64,000 bases of DNA, taken from Phycisphaeraceae bacterium (lineage in GTDB: Bacteria; Planctomycetota; Phycisphaerae; Phycisphaerales; UBA1924). Each line of letters starts with the position of its first letter. Position 1 is the first letter of the stretch. The notes below the pieces were generated by a model. The model did no database searches and was not told where the DNA came from. It was given only the letters and a program-made list of their open reading frames with translations. This document shows positions 46,310 through 54,403 of this stretch, piece by piece. The stretch spans positions 62,001 through 126,000 of the forward strand of contig JAHBXB010000004.1 of the NCBI GenBank assembly GCA_019636655.1. The letters are read 5' to 3'. The position numbers and the translations under genes were made by a program.

Positions 46310-46529
46310 TCAGTCAGATCCTACCCGGACGCCTGTGCGGGTGTTCACACGTGGCAGGTTCTCGGACCCCGAACCAACTTTCATGGAGGCATCCATCGAA
46401 CCGAGGTGGGCACGGCTCTAGTGTACTCCCTAGTTCTTGCGCTCAGATCTGGCTTTTGGTCCCAAGAGGGGGTTGCGCGTGCGGCGTGGCTGGCGCTTGT
46501 TCGCATGAAAGGTGGGAGTGATCGAGTCG

Positions 46530-48857
46530 ATGTCCGACCACCCCAACCAACAGACCGATGCAGCCACGGGTGATGATCCGACGCGTACCCCGCGCCCGTC
46601 CCACCCGCTTCCGGCAGAAGTGGCGTCAGACGCCGCGGACCTCCCGGTGCCGCAGCGAATAGGCAAGTACACGATCCGGCGGCTGATTGCTTCGGGCGGG
46701 ATGGGCTCGGTGTTCGAAGCCGTTCAGGAACAGCCGCACCGCACGGTCGCAGTCAAAGTAATGAAGGGGGGGCAGGGGGCGCGATCGACCCGCCGCTTCG
46801 AGCTCGAATCGCAACTCCTCGCGCGCCTCCATCACCCGGGGATCGCCCAGGTCTACGACGCCGGTGTGTACCCGACACGCCACGGCTCGGCCCCGTACTT
46901 CGTCATGGAATACGTTCCGTCGGGGCTGCCGATCACCGGGTATGCCGAGATCCACGGCCTGAACCTGCGGGAACGCCTGGCGCTGTTCGTCAAGGTCTGT
47001 GAGGCAGTCGACCATGGTCATCGGCAAGGTGTGCTGCACCGCGACCTGAAGCCCGGCAACATCATCGTCGACGATCAGGGCAACGCCAAGATCATCGACT
47101 TCGGCGTCGCCCTCGCGATCGGGGCGGACGCGACCGCCGCCAGCATCGGCACGCTCGACGGCCAGCTCGTCGGGACGTTGCAGTACATGTCGCCCGAGCA
47201 GGTCGGCGACAGCACCGTGCAGGACATCGATGAGCGCAGCGACGTCTATTCCCTTGGCGTCGTTCTCTATGAACTGGTGTACGGGCGCATTCCCTATGAC
47301 GTGACGGAGGTCTCGCTCCCCAACGCCGTCCGCATGATCCAGCAGGTTCCCTGCCGCCCGCCTCCGGAGTCGCTGCGGGAGGTTCCCAACGAAGTCGCGC
47401 GCCTGATCGAGGCCGCGACCGAGAAGGACCCGGCCCTGCGCATCCGCTCCGCCGCAGATCTGGCGAGAAACACGCAGCGGTACCTTGACGGTGAACCGCT
47501 CGACGTCCTCCGCGCCAGCCTTGCCTACCTCGCCGCCGCCAAGACCCGCAGCTACCTGCACCGCCATCGAGCCGTGCCACTCGCGGCCATCACTGTGGCT
47601 TCGGTCGTGGTCGCGTTCCTGGTCGGCGTGCCATTGGTGTACCGGTACACGTCCCTCAACAGCGCCTACGAGCGGAGTCTGGCCGGACTTGGCGGAGGCT
47701 TCGACCGGTTCGAATCGGTCCGGATGATCGGGATCGGAGTCGATGAGGAGACCGTGGCAGCCGCGGCGGAAGCGGGGATCACTGACTTTAAGGGGAACGC
47801 CGAAACAACCAGGCGACTCAACACCGCGCTGATGGAACGACTCCTTGGTTCGGGCGCGCGAGTGGTCGCGCTCGACTTCCACATGCCCTCGCGGACCCCC
47901 ATCGATGAGGGCTTCGCGAGCGCAGCGAGATCTCTTCGGCAATCGGGTATCGATGTGGTGGCGTGCTCGGTTTCCTGGGCGCCGGTGAGCCAGGATGACT
48001 ATGCCGGCATGAGCCCCACGATCGCCCGTGAGGTGCAGGTCGGCACCGCCTCCGGCCAGTTCAGCGACCACTACCTCTGGAAGCTCGACCTGTTCGTGCA
48101 ACGCGGCGACGAGCCGCCGCGAGAGTCCCTCGCCCTCGCCGCCTTCGGATGCTGGCGCCACCCCGGTGTCGAACGGGTCGTCGGCTTTGACCGTCCCAAT
48201 GCGACGGTGACCGTCAACTACGTGGCGCGGGAGGCCGAGGCCCGTCACATCATCCGGACCATCGCCCCGACCGACCGCGTCGTGCTCACCGCGGGGCACG
48301 AACCCGAAACTCAGGGGGATGCCGGCTTCGGCCTGCGGCCCGGCGACACGGTCGGGTATTTCGCTCTCCCGATGCCGCCGATAGAGCGATTCAGGGAAGC
48401 GATGTACTCGGCGGCGCAGGTTCTCCGTGCTTCACCCGGGCAGCTCAGGGAGTGGTTCGAGGGAAAAGCCGTCGTCGTCGGCCGGACCGATGTCGAGGCC
48501 GACACGTTCCCTCATTCGGCCCTTGGAAAGGCGCCCGGTTTCTGGGGGCACAGCTCCGGCCTCGAGCTGCTCATCCGCGGTGCGGCCACGTGGTCGCCGT
48601 CGGCCAACCACGGCTACGCGGCGACGCTCATCGGTGCCCTGCTGGGAATCCTGTTCGCCGCCCTCTGGCCCCAGCGAGCCCTGATGCGTGCCCTGGCGGT
48701 GGCCGGCGCGGCGGTTCTCGCGATAGCCGCAAGCCTTGCGTGGTACCGCATCGATATGACAGTCTATTTCAATCCCATGGTTCCGCTCGTGGCGACCCTG
48801 ATCGCGGCCGAGGCCGGCTCCTTGTTCCTGCGCCGGTTCCACGCCCCCAGCACCTGA
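46530..48857 (+). CDS. Serine/threonine protein kinase with CHASE2-like sensor
   Basis: A 775-residue membrane kinase. The N-terminal kinase domain has the Gly-rich loop (IASGGMGSVFEAV), Lys76 (VAVKVMKG), HRDLKPGN with Asp172, and DFG at 190-192, so it looks catalytically complete. A membrane helix near 355-378 leads to an extracytoplasmic part whose GIGVDEETVAAAA, GARVVALDFHMPS and DVVACSVSW segments match CHASE2 sensor domains. About three helices follow at the C-terminus. The ATG at 46530 (MSDHPNQQ) is preferred; a GTG at 46512 is an alternative. It is divergent from the DUF58/BatA operon. Confidence 0.85.
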   Translation: MSDHPNQQTDAATGDDPTRTPRPSHPLPAEVASDAADLPVPQRIGKYTIRRLIASGGMGSVFEAVQEQPHRTVAVKVMKGGQGARSTRRFELESQLLARLHHPGIAQVYDAGVYPTRHGSAPYFVMEYVPSGLPITGYAEIHGLNLRERLALFVKVCEAVDHGHRQGVLHRDLKPGNIIVDDQGNAKIIDFGVALAIGADATAASIGTLDGQLVGTLQYMSPEQVGDSTVQDIDERSDVYSLGVVLYELVYGRIPYDVTEVSLPNAVRMIQQVPCRPPPESLREVPNEVARLIEAATEKDPALRIRSAADLARNTQRYLDGEPLDVLRASLAYLAAAKTRSYLHRHRAVPLAAITVASVVVAFLVGVPLVYRYTSLNSAYERSLAGLGGGFDRFESVRMIGIGVDEETVAAAAEAGITDFKGNAETTRRLNTALMERLLGSGARVVALDFHMPSRTPIDEGFASAARSLRQSGIDVVACSVSWAPVSQDDYAGMSPTIAREVQVGTASGQFSDHYLWKLDLFVQRGDEPPRESLALAAFGCWRHPGVERVVGFDRPNATVTVNYVAREAEARHIIRTIAPTDRVVLTAGHEPETQGDAGFGLRPGDTVGYFALPMPPIERFREAMYSAAQVLRASPGQLREWFEGKAVVVGRTDVEADTFPHSALGKAPGFWGHSSGLELLIRGAATWSPSANHGYAATLIGALLGILFAALWPQRALMRALAVAGAAVLAIAASLAWYRIDMTVYFNPMVPLVATLIAAEAGSLFLRRFHAPST

Positions 48858-49028
48858 TCGTGCCCGACGCCCCGGGGCTCAGCGGGGCGATTCGTAGACA
48901 GGAGTTCAGACGATGGAGCACGTACTCGTGGCCTGTTCGAGGTGTATCCAGGGCTTCGGGCAAGCGGTCCATAGCCGCAGGGCTCGGCGCCGTTCCGCTC
49001 TCCCGAGCGACGAGATGGAGGTGGCATC

Positions 49029-49685
49029 ATGACGGTCAAGAGCGTCGGCCTGTTAGGCGAGAGCGGAAACACCCCGGCCTGGGTGTTTGCTGTTGCCGGC
49101 ACAGTTGATCCCTCAGGGGTTCGGTACGCGACGGGCGGTACCACCTTCATCCACACCCAGTTCGATGTTCCGGGCGACTCGGAAGATCCTCGCGATTACT
49201 ACATCATGCTGTGCACTCTGGCGGAGAACGGTGTCGCGGCAGGCGAGTTCAAGCCACCGTGGCTGAAAACCACGATGGACAACGCCCCGGTGTTCGAACT
49301 TGAGTCCGCTGGCTCCGGCCAGCCCGATCCCATCGCCTACTTCGCCGCCGGAGCCTGGGGGTTCCCCATCGGCCGAACCAAACGGCTCACCGGCAGTTCC
49401 GAGGGGACGTTCTTTGCGATCCAGTGCACCCGCGAAACCGCCGGCGAGGTGGACCGATTCGTGCATATCTACGGTTCGGACCTCATCCTCTATCTTCCCG
49501 ACGGCACACAGACGCACAGTCCGCTCAAGCCGGGGACGTTCGTTGAAGCTCGCGGCACCGGGAGCGGCATTACGGTCTCGGGCCCGTACACCTACTCGCC
49601 GAGCGAGAACGCGAATATCTACTACATGGTCGACACTCTCAAGAAGCGCGCCAACGCCTATTCCGGCCTCCCGCAGTGCCCGTAG
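49029..49685 (+). CDS. Hypothetical protein
   Basis: A 218-residue protein that is not recognised. GGAGG lies 7 bases before the ATG. It has no signal peptide or membrane helix and a Gly/Thr/Asp-rich beta-strand composition (DYYIMLCTLAENGVA, HIYGSDLILYLPDG, YSPSENANIYYMV). It begins 171 bases after the CHASE2 kinase on the same strand, which may make it a target or partner of the kinase, but that is only proximity. Confidence 0.5.
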   Translation: MTVKSVGLLGESGNTPAWVFAVAGTVDPSGVRYATGGTTFIHTQFDVPGDSEDPRDYYIMLCTLAENGVAAGEFKPPWLKTTMDNAPVFELESAGSGQPDPIAYFAAGAWGFPIGRTKRLTGSSEGTFFAIQCTRETAGEVDRFVHIYGSDLILYLPDGTQTHSPLKPGTFVEARGTGSGITVSGPYTYSPSENANIYYMVDTLKKRANAYSGLPQCP

Positions 49686-49708
49686 GCGCACCATGAAGGA
49701 GATGGTTC

Positions 49709-49736
49709 AGGCCCGCCGCCCGGTTGCGGTGGGCCT
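49709..49736. terminator. Possible bidirectional terminator hairpin
   Basis: AGGCCCGCCGC and GCGGTGGGCCT pair over 11 bases (one G-T wobble) with a 6-base loop, between the convergent stops at 49685 and 49751. No T-run follows, so it is a candidate only. Confidence 0.35.
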
Positions 49737-49750
49737 CTGCGCTTCCAGTC

Positions 49751-50578
49751 TCAATCCGCTTCCATCTGATTCGCAGCCAGGGCGTTCTGCCGGAGATGCT
49801 CGGGGCTCAGCGTCCCCACCACCACGGACGACACGGCCGGGTTCCCGAGCGACAGCCGCAGCGACGCGGCGACCGGATCGGCCTGGCCCGCCGTTCCAAT
49901 CCCGCGCAGGCGCCCCGACGCCAACGGCTTTTTTGCCAGCACGCCGACGCCCCGCTCTCCCGCGGCCGTGATCGCGGGCAAATCTCTCATTTCCTCCGGA
50001 TTCAACGTGACCATGACAACGTCGCACAAGTCCACAGCCAGCAGCGCCCCTTCGGGAGTCTTGGTGCTGGCCCCGACGGCACGGATCGCGCCCGCCTTCT
50101 GAAGCCGGCGCAGAGCCCGGAGCGCCCCCGACTCCCGAAGAACCCACGCATCGCGCCCGTCGCTGTGCAGGAGCACGATGTCGAGGACGTCGGTCCGGAG
50201 TCTCTCGAGCGACCGCCGCACCGAGGCCTCAACCGAGGACTCGGAAAAATCGAACGTCGAGGAGCCGCGTCCATCCGCCGTCGCGGCGAACTCCTCCCCC
50301 GCCTTCGTGCACAGCAAAAACCCGCTCCGCCCACCGCCCGCCCCGGCCGAGAGCAGCGCGCCGAGACGCTCTTCGCTGACGCCGTACGCGGGCGCGGTGT
50401 CCAGCAGGGTGATTCCGACCTCCGCCGCTGCGTCCAGCAGCGCCGCCGCCTGGGCGTCCGTCGGAAGATCGAAGGCGTCCGGGTGCTTCAGGCCCTGGGT
50501 GCGGCCGATCTTGACCGTCCCCAGCGAGAGGCACGACACGCTCAATCCCGTCGAACCAAGTTTGCGACTCGGCAGCAT
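49751..50578 (-). CDS. Aldo/keto reductase
   Basis: A 275-residue NAD(P)H-dependent oxidoreductase of the aldo/keto reductase superfamily. The catalytic tetrad is visible: Asp60 and Tyr65 (LDTAPAYG), Lys92 (LCTKAGEE) and His138 (VLLHSD). The N-terminal RKLGSTGLSVSCLSLGT is a standard start. The C-terminal part is shorter than many members (about 275 residues versus 310-330). It is the last gene of the minus-strand pair with the FAD oxidoreductase. Substrate unknown. Confidence 0.85.
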   Translation of the reverse strand: MLPSRKLGSTGLSVSCLSLGTVKIGRTQGLKHPDAFDLPTDAQAAALLDAAAEVGITLLDTAPAYGVSEERLGALLSAGAGGGRSGFLLCTKAGEEFAATADGRGSSTFDFSESSVEASVRRSLERLRTDVLDIVLLHSDGRDAWVLRESGALRALRRLQKAGAIRAVGASTKTPEGALLAVDLCDVVMVTLNPEEMRDLPAITAAGERGVGVLAKKPLASGRLRGIGTAGQADPVAASLRLSLGNPAVSSVVVGTLSPEHLRQNALAANQMEAD

Positions 50579-50623
50579 GGGGTCCTCAGGTTACATCCAC
50601 CCTGGCGTCGTCATACGCGGGGC

Positions 50624-51901
50624 CTATCGGCTCCACTCCAGCCGTTCATCGTTCCAAGCCAGTTCCGCCACGGCCGGCCGCGGCCAATCGGCCAGTTCGG
50701 TGTGCGTACCGGGCTTGCCTCGCGACTCGCCCGCACGCGGCGTGATCCCCCTCTCTGCGAGCAGGTCGCACACGCGGCGGGCCACCAGCGGGGCGAACGC
50801 GAGTTTCGTCGGCCACACCGCGGTCGCGGCCTCCCCGACCGGCGTGACCACCGGCTCGTCCGGACGATCCCCGTTCTCGGTCAGACCTTCGGCGCGATCG
50901 ATCCGCAGCGTGGCCCATTCCGCGTTGGAGACGTCGATCCACCCGATGCACGCCGCGATCTCCTTCTTGGCTTCCGCGATGAGCGCCCCGCGATCCAGCG
51001 CCACGCCCCCCTCGGCCAGCTGGCCACCGACATACCACACCGCCCGGCCCGAACTGTCCTTCTGGGAGGTGATGGTCAGGCGGGGCTTCTCCGACAGCGC
51101 GATGCAGTGCCCGTACACCAGCGGAAGCGTGGCCGACCGCACCATGACCATGTGCAGCGGTCTGGTCTGCATAAGGTCGGGGGCCTCCGCGTGTCGGGTT
51201 GCTGGGCCGGCGGCGTCCAACTCTCGCGCAAGGCGGGCGTTGGCCTCTCCCGCCGCGAGGATGATGTGCCGGGGCGCCAGCACCAGGCGCCGCTGCCCAT
51301 CCCCGGCTGCGCGCACGTTCACCCGCACACTCCCGTCCGTCGATTCGCCAAAGAGCCCGTCGGCCGCGCTGTCGCCCAGCAGGAGAGCCCCGCCGAATCG
51401 GTCCGCGAGGTTCCTGACCAGCGACCGCGGATCAAGGACCGGCTCATCGACCCGGTACACCGAGACGCTCCCGGGGGCCGCCGCCAGCGCCGCGGGCCGG
51501 TCTTTCGGATCCACGCGGCTGACCTCGGTGCGGATCACCTTAGACGCCGCGAGCCCGGCGAACTTCGAGGCGATCGACGCCGTCGTCCAGAGGTGCTGAT
51601 GATCCCTGAGCACCTGAGTCTCACTCAGGTCCACCTCACCGCGTCCTGCGAGACACTCCCGCCAGATCTCCGGCATCGCCGCGATCGCTTGCGAGGCGCG
51701 GGACGCGGCTCCGGTCAGCGCGTACTTGACCCCCCCGTGAATGATGCCCTGCGACGCGATGGTCTGCCGCGACCCGAGCGCAGCGGCTTCGACGACCGCA
51801 ATCAAGTACCCAGCCGCGTGAAGCCTGCACGCGGTCCACAACCCCGCGACTCCACCGCCGAGGATCACCACGTCCAGGTTGATGGTCTTCTCGGCGGTCA
51901 T
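50624..51901 (-). CDS. FAD-dependent oxidoreductase (DAO family)
   Basis: A 425-residue flavoprotein. The N-terminal VVILGGGVAGLWTACRL is the dinucleotide-binding turn, and HIILAAGEANARLARE is the second FAD contact, as in the D-amino-acid oxidase/glycerol-3-phosphate dehydrogenase group. The start at 51901 (MTAEKTINLD) is fixed because it places the dinucleotide fold at the terminus; the longer frame overlaps the divergent gene. It starts 63 bases from the divergent PNPOx-like gene. No substrate motif is identified. Confidence 0.8.
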   Translation of the reverse strand: MTAEKTINLDVVILGGGVAGLWTACRLHAAGYLIAVVEAAALGSRQTIASQGIIHGGVKYALTGAASRASQAIAAMPEIWRECLAGRGEVDLSETQVLRDHQHLWTTASIASKFAGLAASKVIRTEVSRVDPKDRPAALAAAPGSVSVYRVDEPVLDPRSLVRNLADRFGGALLLGDSAADGLFGESTDGSVRVNVRAAGDGQRRLVLAPRHIILAAGEANARLARELDAAGPATRHAEAPDLMQTRPLHMVMVRSATLPLVYGHCIALSEKPRLTITSQKDSSGRAVWYVGGQLAEGGVALDRGALIAEAKKEIAACIGWIDVSNAEWATLRIDRAEGLTENGDRPDEPVVTPVGEAATAVWPTKLAFAPLVARRVCDLLAERGITPRAGESRGKPGTHTELADWPRPAVAELAWNDERLEWSR

Positions 51902-51964
51902 GCGGGCCCGGATTCTACAAGGACCACGGACCCGCCGACTTCCCCTCGCGCCAAGGATCCGTGC

Positions 51965-52543
51965 ATGGGAAAGTGCTATGCCGAGATCGATGCCCGCCTC
52001 CGCGAGTTCATCCTGTCGCAGCACGTGTTCTTCGTGGCCACCGCGCCGCGGGGCGAGCAGGGACACATCAACGTTTCACCCAAGGGACTCGACTGCCTGC
52101 GCATCCTCGGGCCACAAAGCGTTGGGTACGTGGACTACACGGGCAGCGGCGTGGAGACCATCGCCCACATCCGCGAGAACGGCCGGCTCACCATCATGTT
52201 CTGCGCCTTCGAGGGCTCGCCCAATATTGTCCGGCTCTACGGCCGTGGCCGCGTTGTCGAGGCGCCCGATCCGGAGTTCCCGGCGCTGTTCGAGCGGGGC
52301 GCCTTCCCCCGCCTCACCACCGCACGCTCGATCATCGTGTTGGACATCAACCGCATCGCGGATTCGTGCGGCTTTGGCGTCCCGAGATACCAGTACGTCG
52401 GCGAGCGTGACCAGTTGGTAACTATGGGCGATCGCAGAGGCCCCGACGGCCTCGCCGCCTACCAGCGGCAGAAGAACGCGGCCAGCATCGATGGGCTCCC
52501 CGGACTCAGGTCGGCAACCGCCGACGACGGCGGTCACGCCTGA
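51965..52543 (+). CDS. Pyridoxamine 5'-phosphate oxidase-related protein
   Basis: A 192-residue protein with a split-barrel flavin-binding layout: VFFVATAPRGEQGHINVSPK, VGYVDYTGSGVETIAHI, RLTIMFCAFEGSPNIVRLYG and a C-terminal GFGVPRYQYVGERDQL. It is the PNPOx-like family that binds FMN, F420 or haem; the vitamin B6 oxidase itself is less likely because it differs in length and sequence. Divergent from the FAD oxidoreductase and 25 bases before the next aldo/keto reductase. Confidence 0.8.
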   Translation: MGKCYAEIDARLREFILSQHVFFVATAPRGEQGHINVSPKGLDCLRILGPQSVGYVDYTGSGVETIAHIRENGRLTIMFCAFEGSPNIVRLYGRGRVVEAPDPEFPALFERGAFPRLTTARSIIVLDINRIADSCGFGVPRYQYVGERDQLVTMGDRRGPDGLAAYQRQKNAASIDGLPGLRSATADDGGHA

Positions 52544-52568
52544 CTCCCGGGGCGGCTACGGTCGGGGC

Positions 52569-53606
52569 ATGGAATACCGCCAACTCGGCCACTCGGGCTT
52601 CAAGGTTCCTGTCCTGTCCTTCGGCGCCGCAACCTTCGGCGGCGGCACCGAGTTCTTCAAGGCCTGGGGCGCCAGCGATGTCGCCGAGGCGACGCGCCTG
52701 GTGGATATCTGCCTTGAGGCCGGTGTCACGATGTTCGACACCGCCGACATCTACTCAAAGGGGCTCTCCGAGGAGATCCTCGGGCAGGCCATCAAGGGCC
52801 GGCGCGACCAGGTACTGATCTCCACCAAGGGCACCTTCAGGTTCGGCGAGGGCCCGAACGATGTCGGCTCCTCGCGACACCACCTCACCAGCGCGATCGA
52901 CGCCAGCCTCAAGCGACTCCGCACCGACCGGATCGACCTCTACCAACTTCACGCGTTCGACGCCCTCACGCCGATCGAAGAGGTCCTCGGCACCCTGGAC
53001 GACGCCGTTCGCGCGGGGAAGATCCGCTACATCGGCTGCTCGAACTTCTCCGGGTGGCACCTGATGAAGTCGCTCGCGGTCTCCGAGAAGTACGGCCTGG
53101 CCCGCTACGTCGCCCACCAGGCGTACTACTCTCTGATCGGTCGCGACTACGAGTGGGAACTGATGCCCCTGGGCCTCGACCAGCGCGTCGGCGCCGTCGT
53201 GTGGAGCCCGCTTGGCTGGGGCCGTCTCACCGGCAAGATCCGGCGGGGCCGCCCGCTCCCGGAGACCAGCCGGCTGCACAGCAAACTGTCGATCGACAAC
53301 GGCCCCCCGGTGGCCGACGAGTACGTGTACAGGGTCGTCGAGGCGATCGACGAGGTCGCCGCGGAACTCGGCGGCGGGAAGACCGTCGCCCAGATCGCCC
53401 TCAACTGGCTGCTCCAGCGCCCCACCGTCGCGACGATCATCATCGGCGCGCGCAACGAGGAGCAACTCAGGCAGAACCTCGGCGCCGTCGGGTGGAACCT
53501 CACGCCCGAGCAGGTGGCGAGGCTGGACGCCGCGAGCGCCACGGACCGCGCGTACCCCTACTGGCACCAGCGAGGATTCGCCGAGCGCAACCCGAGCCCG
53601 GTCTAG
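52569..53606 (+). CDS. Aldo/keto reductase
   Basis: A 345-residue aldo/keto reductase of the potassium-channel-beta-subunit-like group. The tetrad is Asp57 and Tyr62 (MFDTADIYSKG), Lys87 (ISTKGTFR) and His128 (YQLHAFD). The SPLGWGRLTGK and VATIIIGARNEEQLRQNL stretches are typical. The ATG at 52569 (MEYRQLGHSG) is preferred over an upstream in-frame ATG, because the family starts at this residue. It ends two bases from the convergent ruvA stop. Substrate unknown. Confidence 0.9.
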   Translation: MEYRQLGHSGFKVPVLSFGAATFGGGTEFFKAWGASDVAEATRLVDICLEAGVTMFDTADIYSKGLSEEILGQAIKGRRDQVLISTKGTFRFGEGPNDVGSSRHHLTSAIDASLKRLRTDRIDLYQLHAFDALTPIEEVLGTLDDAVRAGKIRYIGCSNFSGWHLMKSLAVSEKYGLARYVAHQAYYSLIGRDYEWELMPLGLDQRVGAVVWSPLGWGRLTGKIRRGRPLPETSRLHSKLSIDNGPPVADEYVYRVVEAIDEVAAELGGGKTVAQIALNWLLQRPTVATIIIGARNEEQLRQNLGAVGWNLTPEQVARLDAASATDRAYPYWHQRGFAERNPSPV

Positions 53607-53608
53607 CG

Positions 53609-54274
53609 CTACCGGCTCCCCAGCGCGGCCTGCAGAATCGCCCCCGTCTCCGCCAGGTCCGTTCGCTTGGTCATCACCCGGATCACGAGGCGCTCTGCAT
53701 CAACGCGGGTCTCGCCAAGCGACACCAGGGCCCCGACCGCCTCTTCCGCGGCCGGCGACAAGGCGCTGCTTCCGCCCCCCGCCCGCCGGCCGGTGCCCGC
53801 GCCCGGCACCGAGTCCAGGTCGGCAAACCCATCGGCCTTGCCGTGCAACTCGGCGATGATCGTCTCCGCAAGCCGCGGCCCGATCTTCGGCAGCTCCTTG
53901 AGCGACCGGGCATCCCGGTTGGTGATCGCCGCGGCGATCGCCCCCGGCTCCAAGGCCATCGCGTTGAGCGCCCGCTTGGTCCCCAGCCCCTTTACGGTTG
54001 TGAACAGTTCAAAGAACTCTCGTTCCCGCGGCGTGGCGAACCCCAGCAGGCGAGGCGCAAACGAAGATCCCTGGTCCGGCGATTCCAGGTACTGCAGTGT
54101 GTGCAGCGTGATCGGCCGCCCGATGGCGCCGTCGCCAGTCAGGCGAACGGCAAGGTAGTGCGGCAGCAGCACCTGGTAGGCGATCGGCCCCGGCGCGCCG
54201 TCGGCATGGAGCGGCACAACGGTTGCGGAGTGGTCGTCGATCGACTCAAGCAGGCCGGTAAGGCGGAGGATCAT
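53609..54274 (-). CDS. ruvA: Holliday junction branch migration protein RuvA
   Basis: A 221-residue RuvA. The N-terminal OB-fold begins MILRLTGLLES; the middle has two helix-hairpin-helix elements (TVKGLGTKRALNAM and LKELPKIGPRLAETIIAEL). A Gly/Ser/Ala-rich linker leads to domain III (SPAAEEAVGALVSLGETRVDAE), which contacts RuvB. The family is ~200 residues. RuvB and RuvC genes are not in the window. No clear ribosome site is present before the ATG at 54274. Confidence 0.9.
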   Translation of the reverse strand: MILRLTGLLESIDDHSATVVPLHADGAPGPIAYQVLLPHYLAVRLTGDGAIGRPITLHTLQYLESPDQGSSFAPRLLGFATPREREFFELFTTVKGLGTKRALNAMALEPGAIAAAITNRDARSLKELPKIGPRLAETIIAELHGKADGFADLDSVPGAGTGRRAGGGSSALSPAAEEAVGALVSLGETRVDAERLVIRVMTKRTDLAETGAILQAALGSR

Positions 54275-54403
54275 GGTGGGGTCAGGGTACCAGCCTGATG
54301 CAGCCGGGGAGCCTGGCGCAGAACTTGCGCTGGACGGCCCGATTCGGGTGCGCATCCCGCGTGGGTCGATGACTACCCGCCGGAGGGGGGCAGGATTGGC
54401 ACG

